From SB15 sp964639245 (lineage in GTDB: Bacteria > Chloroflexota > Anaerolineae > Aggregatilineales > J027): 64,000 bases of DNA. The DNA lies in the NCBI GenBank assembly GCA_964639245.1, contig CAZXCU010000017.1:44292-108291 (forward strand). The letters run 5' to 3'. Below are positions 19,078 through 25,959 of the stretch, piece after piece. The translations under genes were made by a program, and so were the position numbers. Numbering within the stretch: position 1 is the first letter of the stretch; each line of letters starts with the position of its first letter. The notes under the pieces are model-generated. The model was not told the origin of the DNA and did no database searches. It saw nothing but the letters and a program-made list of their open reading frames with translations.

Positions 19078-19125
19078 CCCGCTCCACGTCCGCGATGAAT
19101 GGTGCGGGGGAATAAAAATTTTCAA
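19064..19125. repeat. Diverged REP-like repeat supplying the stop codon, copy E
   Basis: CCTCACCCCCTAGCCCGCTCC begins inside the last codons of the restriction enzyme gene; TAG in this motif is its stop. Imperfect arms (CCCGCTCCAC against GGTGCGGGGG) follow. Confidence 0.6.
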
Positions 19126-19139
19126 AAGGGTCAGGGTTC

Positions 19140-19546
19140 TTATTCATCATCAAGCGGCAAATTTTCTAAAATCTGCTGAATTTCATCGGCACTTATATCA
19201 ACTTGCTCAGTTTTGGCGTAGATAGTAAACCCTGATTGCTAGTTGAGTAAATAACCGTCCTCACCCCCCGGCCCCCTCTCCACTGCGTAGCGATGGGGAG
19301 CAAAAATGGCCTCTTGAAGCCCTTCTCCATGCAATGGGGACAAACAGGGCAGCTTGCTGACGGGGTTGGGGGTGGGGACTAGCAATCATGGTAGATAGTG
19401 AGCAAAATAATTTTATCGCCAAGACGATGATCCTCTTCAAGTTGGTGTATCAGGTTGCGGACTTTATGCCCCACCGTGGGATACTTTTTCCTTAAACGTT
19501 TTATATCGCGTTGAAAAGCTGCCGCTAAATTAACTTTTGTCGGCAT
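19140..19546 (-). pseudogene. RelE/ParE-type toxin gene broken by a small insertion
   Basis: The 5' part starts at ATG 19546, overlapping the antitoxin end by 17 bp, and reads MPTKVNLAAAFQRDIKRLRK... to GDKIILLTIY, then stops after three element-encoded residues (HDC). The 3' part resumes at 19226 with TIY, AKTEQVDISADEIQQILENL and ends at a TAA at 19140-19142. This is the usual C-terminus of RelE-superfamily toxins of this type. ACTATCTAC is present on both sides of a 164 bp insert; removing insert and one copy restores the frame exactly. In addition the segment between GD and KIILLTIY appears to lack the roughly 40 residues normally found there, so the toxin was probably already defective. 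Family assignment is by motif, not by search. Confidence 0.8.
19227..19390. mobile_element. 164 bp non-autonomous element with 9 bp target duplication
   Basis: Flanked by the direct repeat GTAGATAGT (19218-19226 and 19391-19399). Near its ends lie 11 bp perfect inverted repeats TGATTGCTAGT (19233-19243) and ACTAGCAATCA (19378-19388). Its interior is a REP-like block (CTCACCCCCCGGCCCCCTCTCC to GGTTGGGGGTGGGG in pieces) matching the interspersed family. There is no coding capacity, so a transposase must have acted in trans. Confidence 0.8.
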
Positions 19547-19775
19547 AGTCGGCTTCAATCTCATCCAAGACTTCATGCGCGGAGCGGACATTCCCACGAA
19601 GCGCATCGAGCATCCCCTGCCGCAAATTGGCAAGGATTTCTTCTTTGGTCGGTTCATCGTCTTCCAAATAGGAAGTTAATGCCTCATAAATAAGGTCAGG
19701 TATTGGAAGATTGCGCCGCTTGGATTCCGTCTCTAAACGGGCTAACAACGTTTCGCTGAGATTTAATTCAATCAT
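19530..19775 (-). CDS. Antitoxin-like protein (ribbon-helix-helix type N-terminus)
   Basis: 81 residues. The first 40 (IELNLSETLLARLETESKRR, NLPIPDLIYEALTSYL) have the beta-strand plus two-helix pattern of ribbon-helix-helix DNA-binding proteins with a YEALTSYLE-type second helix. The acidic C-terminal half (EEILANLRQGMLDALRG...VLDEIEAD) would wrap the toxin. It overlaps the toxin start by 17 bp and the end of the preceding TPR gene by 8 bp, so it may be translationally coupled. With its toxin broken it is an orphan that could still repress its own promoter. Confidence 0.72.
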   Translation of the reverse strand: MIELNLSETLLARLETESKRRNLPIPDLIYEALTSYLEDDEPTKEEILANLRQGMLDALRGNVRSAHEVLDEIEADYADKS

Positions 19776-20640
19776 GGCTGCCTCTTTTTATTTCATTATA
19801 CGGGTACTTGGTGAGGGATTGCATTTTTTCCTCTGCCACTTTATAAGCGGTTTCACGGAGGGTCAGAAAGCGCGACTCCTGCGGGGCAATTTCCACAGCG
19901 CGGTTTAAATCCGCAATCGCCGCGTGGGGTTGTTCCAGAATCATGTGAATCCGGGCGCGTTGATACAGTTGTTCGGCATCATGCGGCTGTTTGTCCAGCA
20001 CAATGCTTAAATCGGCAAGGGCAAGCGCATATTTATGATCTTTAAAATAGGCTTCGGCACGCAGCACATACCCGTGGGCAATGTCCGGGCGAAAGTGAAT
20101 GATGTTGTTCGCCGCCACCACCGCCACCGGATACAAATGATGGACAATCGCCTGCCGCGCCCGCCGTTCGTACACTTCCAGACTCGCCATCGGGATGAGG
20201 TGGGTCACAGTCAACATCCATGTATCCCACCCGTCAGGACTCCGCAAAATCAAGCGCATGGCTTGCGGGTAGCTCCGCATCAGCGCGATACCGTTCTGGC
20301 GCACCGCTTCAAGTTCCTGTGGCGGGCGCGACTCCTCAAACTCCCGAACCCAGCGCGGCGGAAACCGTTGCAACAGCCAATCTCCCCCAAACCACCCCAC
20401 CGCAAAAAGACTCATGGCGGTGATGAAAATGAAAAAAAATCCCTGTGTCGCCACACCAATCGCCAGCAGGGACAGCCCGCCAATCAACTGCACCCCGCCC
20501 CACTTCGCCATGCTGCGCCAAGTAGTTTCGGGGTGAAAATATAAATCGCGGCGCTGTCCCGCGTAAAACAGAATCACGGGCATGAGGGTATATAGGCCAA
20601 GTGCCATCACTCCCGCCCCCATCAAAATCAGAAAAATCAT
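19768..20640 (-). CDS. Membrane protein with C-terminal TPR repeats
   Basis: 290 residues from ATG 20640, which has an AAAGG Shine-Dalgarno; an upstream in-frame extension overlaps the divergent lipoprotein gene and is unlikely. TM1 covers about residues 2-25 and two further helices lie at about 48-90 (GGVQLIGGLSLLAIG and FFFIFITAMSLFAVG). After a soluble linker the C-terminal 110 residues hold about three TPR-like units, for example YFKDHKYALALADLSIVLDK and ILEQPHAAIADLNRAVEIA. The TPR domain probably faces the cytoplasm and binds a partner. Function unknown. Its stop overlaps the antitoxin start. Confidence 0.78.
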   Translation of the reverse strand: MIFLILMGAGVMALGLYTLMPVILFYAGQRRDLYFHPETTWRSMAKWGGVQLIGGLSLLAIGVATQGFFFIFITAMSLFAVGWFGGDWLLQRFPPRWVREFEESRPPQELEAVRQNGIALMRSYPQAMRLILRSPDGWDTWMLTVTHLIPMASLEVYERRARQAIVHHLYPVAVVAANNIIHFRPDIAHGYVLRAEAYFKDHKYALALADLSIVLDKQPHDAEQLYQRARIHMILEQPHAAIADLNRAVEIAPQESRFLTLRETAYKVAEEKMQSLTKYPYNEIKRGSHD

Positions 20641-20730
20641 CGATTGCCTTTGTACAAATTTAATTACGGCTTTTCCTACAATCCGGTTTCTGTAGTAGAC
20701 TTTAGTTGATTTTAACCATAGGACAAAATC

Positions 20731-21255
20731 GTGATGAAACGACTCTGGCTGATTGTGTTGATTCCTTTTTTGCTGGTGGCCTGCGGGGGGGATGATAAAA
20801 AAGAAGACGAAAAACAAGAGGCGGAAGAAGTCCGCAACAGCGAAATGACCCTGCAAGCGATTCCGGCTGTGGGAACACTGGTTCCCGGTTGTGATACGGC
20901 GGAACTCGAAAACTGGTATGAAATTAACAGCGCCAACGGGCAGCTTTTTCAGGATGATGCCCGCACCTATGCCGATTTAGGGCCAGAAAATGCGTCGACA
21001 GGCATTGACCGTCTGATGTCATTGCAAGAAGCGATGATGGAAGTGCCTGTGCCGGAATGTATGTCCGACCTGAACACGCTGCTGCAATCCATCATGACCG
21101 CCACGCTGTCCGATTTTCAAATGTACGCCGCCGGGCAAATTCAGCAGGGTGATATTCAGGTCATGACCGCCGCCGGACGTGACCGCTACGAATTAGAAGT
21201 CCGTCCTGTGCTGGAACAAACCGAAGCCCAGTTGATTGAACGGCAGGGACAGTAA
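20731..21255 (+). CDS. Small lipoprotein of unknown function
   Basis: 174 residues counting a GTG at 20731; the ATG at 20734 is an equal alternative. AGGA lies seven bases before the GTG. Lipobox LVAC at about Cys17 is followed by an acidic linker (DDKKEDEKQEAEE), then a mainly helical domain with three Cys (PGCDTAEL, VPECMSDL and the lipid-bearing Cys). The repeated 'LMSLQEAMMEVPVPECMSDLN' style is seen in other Chloroflexota lipoproteins that I cannot name. It is divergently transcribed from the TPR membrane protein and probably shares a promoter region of about 90 bp. Confidence 0.75.
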   Translation: MMKRLWLIVLIPFLLVACGGDDKKEDEKQEAEEVRNSEMTLQAIPAVGTLVPGCDTAELENWYEINSANGQLFQDDARTYADLGPENASTGIDRLMSLQEAMMEVPVPECMSDLNTLLQSIMTATLSDFQMYAAGQIQQGDIQVMTAAGRDRYELEVRPVLEQTEAQLIERQGQ

Positions 21256-21291
21256 ATTTCAATGGGGTGTTTTTGGTAACACCCCACCTCC

Positions 21292-21777
21292 CTACACCGC
21301 CAAAAAAATCACCAGCAGCACATAGATGACACTCACCCCGCGAGAGAAATTCAGCATTTGCCCGGTGGTTTGGCCTGCCTCCGTATAACCGGACACCGCT
21401 AAAAAGCGCTGTTTCACCAATTCCCCCAAAAAAATGAACACCCCAAGCACAATCGGCAGGGTGGTTTCATCGGGAACCCGCAAAATGGACAGCAGCACCC
21501 CGACATGCGCCGTAAAATTTAAAATCGCAAAAATGAGCGAGATAATTTCGCGCTGCTGACTCCGTAATCCGAGCGCCACAACGGTGAAGAGGGTCAAAAG
21601 TCCACTCACCACCAGCGCCGCTAAACGCGGATGATCCCCGATCATCAAGTCGTCCCCGTTGAAAGAATTCACCAGCGCCAGAAGCCCCGCGCCAATCCCG
21701 ATTCCCTTCACTACGGTTTCTGCCCATCCCCAGAACCCCCATGCGGCGATATGCCAGCCCGATTTACTCATTGCCAT
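21292..21777 (-). CDS. Four-helix integral membrane protein, function unknown
   Basis: 161 residues from ATG 21777, chosen because AAAGGAAG lies upstream and a longer in-frame extension would overlap the divergent VWA gene. Four hydrophobic helices are visible: about 18-40, 50-72 (ALVVSGLLTLFTVVALGL), 80-100 and 140-161 (VSVIYVLLVIFLAV). A short cytosolic loop follows helix 3. Composition and length resemble small DoxX-like or DUF-type membrane proteins, but I recognise no signature. It is divergent from the VWA protein. Confidence 0.72.
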   Translation of the reverse strand: MAMSKSGWHIAAWGFWGWAETVVKGIGIGAGLLALVNSFNGDDLMIGDHPRLAALVVSGLLTLFTVVALGLRSQQREIISLIFAILNFTAHVGVLLSILRVPDETTLPIVLGVFIFLGELVKQRFLAVSGYTEAGQTTGQMLNFSRGVSVIYVLLVIFLAV

Positions 21778-21862
21778 ATTCTTGTAACTTCCTTTGATTG
21801 ATGTGTCTAAGCGCGATATGTTATATTCTTGTGAAATAATATGCGAATTTTGGGGGAAAACC

Positions 21863-23293
21863 ATGCTCTGGCGTTTTTTAATCATCAGTGTGTTTCTGGT
21901 AGGAAATTGGACAACCACCCACGCCCAACCCTTACCTGTCTGTCCGATGGATATGATGCTGGTTTTGGATGGGTCGGGCAGCATCGCCACCAGCGATTTT
22001 GAACTCATGCGCGAATTTGCGTCCCGAATCGTTGAAAATGTTCCGATGGGTGAAGCACGGGTGGGTATTGTGCAGTTTTCGACAGGCGCAGCCCTTGAAA
22101 TCGCCATGTCCGACGAATCGCGGGCGATTTACAGCGCGATTGAGGGGATGCAGCAGCAGGGCGGTGATACGGATATTGTGGCGGGGATGCTGCTCGCACA
22201 GGAGGAACTGCCCCAACCGCGTGCCGAAATCCCTCAGATTATGGTGGTGCTAACCGATGGTGAACATACCGAAGGCGGAGATCCGGTTGGATTGGCTACC
22301 GAAATGCGGCGCGAAGGCATTGAACTTTATGGACTGGCGGTGGGGGAAGCCAACCTAGACCAGATTAGCGCGATTGCGGGCGGCGACCAGAATTTATTCT
22401 TGGCGGAAAATTTTGCCGGTCTGCTGCCAATTTTAAATAACCTGCTGGATCGAAGCTGCAACATCACAGCCGATTTTCGCGCTTCACACCTCGCTTTTAC
22501 CTCAGACCGTGACGGTGATTTAGAAGTGTATCTGCTTGACCCGAATACGAATGTTGTTACCCAACTGACGTTTAATGAAGCGACGGATAATGTGCCAACA
22601 TTTTCGCCGGATGGTCGAAAAATCGTGTTTGAGTCCGATATGGACGGGGATTATGACTTGTGGGTCATGGATACCGATGGCAGCAATTTAACCAACCTGA
22701 CCAACAACGATTGGGATGATTTTGGCCCGTCATGGTCGCCGGATGGGGCATTGATTGCTTACCACGCCACCCCCGGCAACGCGACCAATATTTTTGTCAT
22801 TAATGCGGATGGCACGAATCCGCGTCCGGTGACGAATTTTACAGAGGGCATCACCCGTAGCGCGTCATGGTCGCCGGATGGTCAGCGCGTGGTCTATCAA
22901 TCGGATGCGTCCGGCGGGCGCGAATTGTATATCACGAATGTGTTTACGGGCGGAACTACCCGCCTCACCTTCAATGAATGGTACGATGGCCTGCCGGATT
23001 GGTCGCCCACGGGTTCGCAAATTGTGTTCGGTTCCACTCAGGAAGATGGCGATGTCGAAATCTGGGTGATGCGGGCGGATGGCAGCAACCCGCGCCGCTT
23101 GACTTACCGCCCCGGCGTGGATGATGACCCGGCATGGTCGCCCGATGGCACACGGATCATTTTTGAATCCGACACCACCGGCGATAACGAAGTCTGGATT
23201 ATTGATGCTGACGGAACAGATTTGCTCAACATCACCAATGACCCCGCCTTCGATTATTCAAGCGATTGGGGTTGGAAAGCAGTACGGGGATAA
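21863..23293 (+). CDS. Secreted VWA domain protein fused to a TolB-like beta-propeller
   Basis: 476 residues from ATG 21863 (GGGGG upstream). A signal peptide ends at THAQ. The VWA domain (about 30-205) has an intact metal site: DGSGS, the Thr in DTDIVAG and Asp in VVLTDGEHTEGG. The remaining 270 residues are six PD40/WD40-like blades, each with a 'SPDGxxIxF/Y' strand and a 'DxDGSNxxxLT' turn, as in TolB. VWA domains bind protein ligands through the metal, and such propellers are interaction platforms. The protein is probably an extracellular adhesion or scaffold factor. Export as a soluble protein is inferred because there is no lipobox and no second membrane segment. Confidence 0.88.
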   Translation: MLWRFLIISVFLVGNWTTTHAQPLPVCPMDMMLVLDGSGSIATSDFELMREFASRIVENVPMGEARVGIVQFSTGAALEIAMSDESRAIYSAIEGMQQQGGDTDIVAGMLLAQEELPQPRAEIPQIMVVLTDGEHTEGGDPVGLATEMRREGIELYGLAVGEANLDQISAIAGGDQNLFLAENFAGLLPILNNLLDRSCNITADFRASHLAFTSDRDGDLEVYLLDPNTNVVTQLTFNEATDNVPTFSPDGRKIVFESDMDGDYDLWVMDTDGSNLTNLTNNDWDDFGPSWSPDGALIAYHATPGNATNIFVINADGTNPRPVTNFTEGITRSASWSPDGQRVVYQSDASGGRELYITNVFTGGTTRLTFNEWYDGLPDWSPTGSQIVFGSTQEDGDVEIWVMRADGSNPRRLTYRPGVDDDPAWSPDGTRIIFESDTTGDNEVWIIDADGTDLLNITNDPAFDYSSDWGWKAVRG

Positions 23294-23319
23294 AAAACCT
23301 GCTCAAAGGACACGGGTTT

Positions 23320-23328
23320 TGCTATACT
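23320..23328 (+). promoter_or_regulatory. Extended -10 promoter of yebC-ruvC
   Basis: TGCTATACT: an extended TGn motif joined to TATACT, 36 bases before the yebC start. No good -35 box is seen, which is normal for extended -10 promoters. Confidence 0.5.
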
Positions 23329-23363
23329 GAGAAGAAATAACAGTGTTTTGGAGAAACCCGTGT

Positions 23364-24122
23364 ATGTCCGGTCATAGTAAATGGTCAACCATTAAGCGCA
23401 AAAAAGGCGCAGAGGATGCCAAGCGCTCCAAGATTTTTACCCGTATTACCAAAGAAATTGTGACGGCGATTCGGGAAGGCGGCGGCATTGGCGATATTGA
23501 ATTTAATCCGCGTTTGCGGTTGGCGGTGGACAAAGCCAAAGCTGCCAACATGCCCAAAGACAACATCCAACGCGCCATCACCAAAGGCACAGGGCAGGGT
23601 GATGATGGAGTCGAATTTGAAGAAATTACTTACGAAGGCTACGGGCCAAACGGCGTGGCGATTATCGTTGAAACCCTGACGGATAACCGCAACCGCACGC
23701 TGGCAGAAGTCAAACATGCCTTCAATCGTAACAACGGCGCGATGGCAAATTCTGGCTCGGTGTTGTGGCAGTTCGAGCAAAAAGGGTATATCCAACTCGG
23801 CGGTAGCCCCGATTTTGACGAAGTGTTCATGGTGGCGGCAGACGCAGGCGCGGAAGATGTCGTTGATGAAGAAGGCACGCTCAACATCTACACCACCCGC
23901 GAAAAAATGAACGAAGTTGCCGATGCCCTCCTCAAAGCGGGTTATCAGGTAACAGAAAATCAGCTCACATGGATTCCTAAAAATGAAGTCGAACTGGGGC
24001 CAGAAGAATCCGTCAATGTGATGAAACTCATCGAACGCTTGGAAGAATTGGATGATATTCAAAGTGTGTCCTCCAATTTGAGCATGTCCGAAGCAGCAAT
24101 TGCGGCGTTTGAAGCCCAATAA
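23364..24122 (+). CDS. yebC: YebC/PmpR (TACO1) family protein
   Basis: 252 residues, typical of the family. The start is the ATG at 23364, giving the invariant N-terminus MSGHSKWSTIKRKKG; GGAG lies about ten bases upstream. Other family markers are KIFTRITKEI, 'NPRLRLAVDKAKAANMP' and 'YEGYGPNGVAIIVE'. YebC proteins bind ribosomes and help translation through proline-rich stretches; some were described as transcription regulators. The T/P-rich lipoproteins of this genome would be natural clients (inference). The stop codon directly abuts the ruvC start, so the two are co-translated, a common arrangement in bacteria. Confidence 0.95.
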   Translation: MSGHSKWSTIKRKKGAEDAKRSKIFTRITKEIVTAIREGGGIGDIEFNPRLRLAVDKAKAANMPKDNIQRAITKGTGQGDDGVEFEEITYEGYGPNGVAIIVETLTDNRNRTLAEVKHAFNRNNGAMANSGSVLWQFEQKGYIQLGGSPDFDEVFMVAADAGAEDVVDEEGTLNIYTTREKMNEVADALLKAGYQVTENQLTWIPKNEVELGPEESVNVMKLIERLEELDDIQSVSSNLSMSEAAIAAFEAQ

Positions 24123-24617
24123 ATGCTGGTTTTAGGGATTGACCCCGGCACCGCTACGACAGGGTATGGCTTTGTCCGTGAAGATGCGGACGGGCGCTAT
24201 GTGGCGGTGGATTACGGGGTCATTTTAACCCCCGCCCACACCCCCATGCACGAACGCCTGCTGATGCTGTATGAGAATATGACCACGCTCATCAAAATTC
24301 ATCAGCCGCAGCAGGTCGCCATTGAGCAGCTTTTTTTCGGGAAAAATGTCACCACGGGTATCACTGTTGCCCAAGCACGCGGGGTGCTGCTCTTGACCGC
24401 CGCCCAGATGAAACTGCCGATTGGCGAATACAAACCCAAAGAAATCAAATTGTCCATCACGGGCTATGGCAGCGCGGATAAAGTCCAGATGCAGATGATG
24501 ATGCAGGAAATGTTAGGATTGGATGAAATCCCCCGCCCCGATGATGCCGCCGATGGACTCGCGGTGGCGATTACCCACCTCAACAGCACCCGTTTTGAAC
24601 GCATGGCGAATGAATAG
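24123..24617 (+). CDS. ruvC: Crossover junction endodeoxyribonuclease RuvC
   Basis: 164 residues. All four catalytic acidic residues are visible: D7 (LGIDPGTATTGYG), E68 (VAIEQLFFGKN), and the pair in DDAADGLAVAITH (Asp about 138 and 141). RuvC dimers resolve Holliday junctions together with RuvAB. The gene starts immediately after the yebC stop. ruvA and ruvB do not follow, so the complex is encoded at separate loci. Confidence 0.96.
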   Translation: MLVLGIDPGTATTGYGFVREDADGRYVAVDYGVILTPAHTPMHERLLMLYENMTTLIKIHQPQQVAIEQLFFGKNVTTGITVAQARGVLLLTAAQMKLPIGEYKPKEIKLSITGYGSADKVQMQMMMQEMLGLDEIPRPDDAADGLAVAITHLNSTRFERMANE

Positions 24618-24681
24618 CGGTTAGCAGTCATCATTGAGGAAAAAACGATACAGATTTTCCTTAAAATTGAGTTGCCTTTGC

Positions 24682-24710
24682 TTGATAATATAGAACAAAT
24701 GGGCTATAAT
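24682..24710 (+). promoter_or_regulatory. Sigma-70-type promoter of the VOC gene
   Basis: TTGATA (24682-24687), 17 bp spacer, TATAAT (24705-24710). It is the best consensus promoter in the window. Transcription would start near 24717, inside the palindrome described next. Confidence 0.75.
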
Positions 24711-24711
24711 T

Positions 24712-24733
24712 ATTGCAACCGAGTTGTTGCAAT
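24712..24733 (+). promoter_or_regulatory. Operator-like palindrome at the VOC transcription start
   Basis: ATTGCAAC (24712-24719) and GTTGCAAT (24726-24733) are perfect inverted 8 bp arms with a 6 bp spacer. They overlap the predicted start of transcription, a classic repressor position. The regulator is not encoded next to it. Confidence 0.6.
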
Positions 24734-24749
24734 AGAGGAGGAGAGTCCT

Positions 24750-25130
24750 ATGAAAATCAAGCAAACCAGCGTGTATGTGGATGACCAAGACAAAGCCCTT
24801 AAGTTTTACACGGAGGTATTGGGATTCATCAAAAAAGCCGATTTTCGTGCCGGACACCTCCGATGGCTGACCGTTGCCTCGCCTGAAAATGACGACATCG
24901 AACTGCTCCTCGAATTGAATAACAACCCCGCCGCCAAAAAATTTCAAGAAACGGTGTACAAGCAGGGGTTGTCGCTGGCAACCTTCACGGTGGAGGACAT
25001 TCACGCCACCTATGAACGGATGCGGAATCAGGGGGTGTTGTTCCGTCGCCCACCCACCGTCACCGATTGCAGTACCGTCGCTATTTTTGAGGACAGCTGC
25101 GGCAATTTAATCCAACTGGTGCAACGATAG
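24750..25130 (+). CDS. VOC (glyoxalase/bleomycin resistance-like) family protein
   Basis: 126 residues from ATG 24750, which has a strong GAGGAGGAGAG Shine-Dalgarno. It has the two beta-alpha-beta-beta-beta modules of the VOC fold: MKIKQTSVYVDDQDKALKFY (strand 1 and helix 1), 'FTVEDIHATYERMRNQG' and the C-terminal 'FEDSCGNLIQLVQ' with the Glu/Gln metal-side strand. Members may be dioxygenases, isomerases or drug-binding proteins; the substrate cannot be read here. Expression is likely controlled by the palindrome overlapping its promoter. Confidence 0.85.
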   Translation: MKIKQTSVYVDDQDKALKFYTEVLGFIKKADFRAGHLRWLTVASPENDDIELLLELNNNPAAKKFQETVYKQGLSLATFTVEDIHATYERMRNQGVLFRRPPTVTDCSTVAIFEDSCGNLIQLVQR

Positions 25131-25155
25131 AATTTCCCGCGTCCGGTTCATTCAC

Positions 25156-25295
25156 TCACCTTACGCAATGAGGAAAATCCCCACCCTCAATCCCTCCCCA
25201 AAGCATTGGGGACAAACAGGGCAGCTTGCGGACGGGAAGCCGAAGGCAGGGTGGGGTCAAAAAATATCCTCAAAACTCTATTCTGCGTAAGGTGA
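25156..25295. mobile_element. 140 bp MITE-like element with 12 bp terminal inverted repeats
   Basis: TCACCTTACGCA (25156-25167) is inverted exactly at 25284-25295. The interior contains the CCCCACCCTCAATCCC and GGGTGGGGTC blocks of the interspersed family and no gene. The same left end followed by AATG and AAAATCCCCACCCTCAAT recurs at about 63951 on the plus strand at the edge of the window. No convincing target duplication was found. The rest of the 25131-25475 intergenic gap holds the next repeat and the RDD promoter region. Confidence 0.65.
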
Positions 25296-25356
25296 TAAAG
25301 TGCATCAACCCCGCATTTTAATTGACGGATAGGTTCCCCACCCCAGCAAAAGCACA

Positions 25357-25390
25357 AGGGCGGGTCAGAGACCACGCCTGTACAGTTTGC
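25357..25390. repeat. 34 bp repeat, copy 1 (AGGGCGGGTCAGAGACCACG core)
   Basis: Matches 47885-47918 in inverted orientation with two mismatches in 34 positions. The function is unknown. It lies in a non-coding gap. Confidence 0.7.
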
Positions 25391-25475
25391 CGCATGTGAA
25401 TTTGGGCAATTAGTAGCGTTTTTCGCAGACTTGACTATGATTAAGAGCAGTACAATTTCATAAGGGGAAGTTGAA

Positions 25476-25853
25476 ATGTCCAATCCAAGTTTATTGGTCA
25501 AAAGAATTATTGCCATCATTATTGATAGCATTATTCTAGGCATCGTTGGTGCAATTGTTGGTGCAGTTGCGGGGCAAGAACTCGGCGGTTTGGTCAGTTT
25601 CGTTATCGGCGTGGTATACACATGGTATTTCCTTGCCCATAACAACGGTCAAACGCCCGGCAAAATGCTCTTGGGTATTCGAGTTGTCGGTAACAACGGT
25701 GGCTCAGTGTCCGATATTCAAGCCATTTTGCGTTATGTAGGATACTACGTTAATACAATTCTCTGCTTCGTCGGCTGGATTTATGCCTTGTTTAATGCCG
25801 AACAACGCGGCGTGCATGACTTGATCGCCGGTACGCAAGTTGTAGATGCGTAA
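25476..25853 (+). CDS. RDD family membrane protein
   Basis: 125 residues. RDD-family features: an N-terminal helix with KRIIAIIIDSIILG (Arg-Asp), a second helix with SFVIGVVYTWYFLAHNN, the conserved GQTPGKMLLGIRVV and a third helix leading to EQRGVHDLIAGTQVV. Some RDD proteins are Na+/Li+ antiporters or transport-associated, but most are uncharacterised. AAGGGGAAG precedes the ATG. The gene is about four fifths identical at protein level to the C-terminal part of the TIR-RDD gene downstream, and the 3' flanks are shared too. Confidence 0.88.
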   Translation: MSNPSLLVKRIIAIIIDSIILGIVGAIVGAVAGQELGGLVSFVIGVVYTWYFLAHNNGQTPGKMLLGIRVVGNNGGSVSDIQAILRYVGYYVNTILCFVGWIYALFNAEQRGVHDLIAGTQVVDA

Positions 25854-25864
25854 CAGATGCTTAC

Positions 25865-25898
25865 AGGGCGGGAAAACACCCCGCCCTGATGTATTTTT
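25865..25898 (+). terminator. Terminator of the RDD gene
   Basis: AGGGCGGG (25865-25872) pairs with CCCGCCCT (25880-25887), followed by GATGTATTTTT. A sibling hairpin follows the TIR-RDD gene. Confidence 0.75.
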
Positions 25899-25959
25899 GA
25901 CATTATTTCCCTTTCCCGTTATATTTTTCCTACTGATTAACTGACATACTCAATCCACC

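Noticed and set aside
23385..24119. 244-codon open frame opposite yebC
   Set aside because: Antisense shadow of a highly conserved gene; His/Phe-rich nonsense composition.
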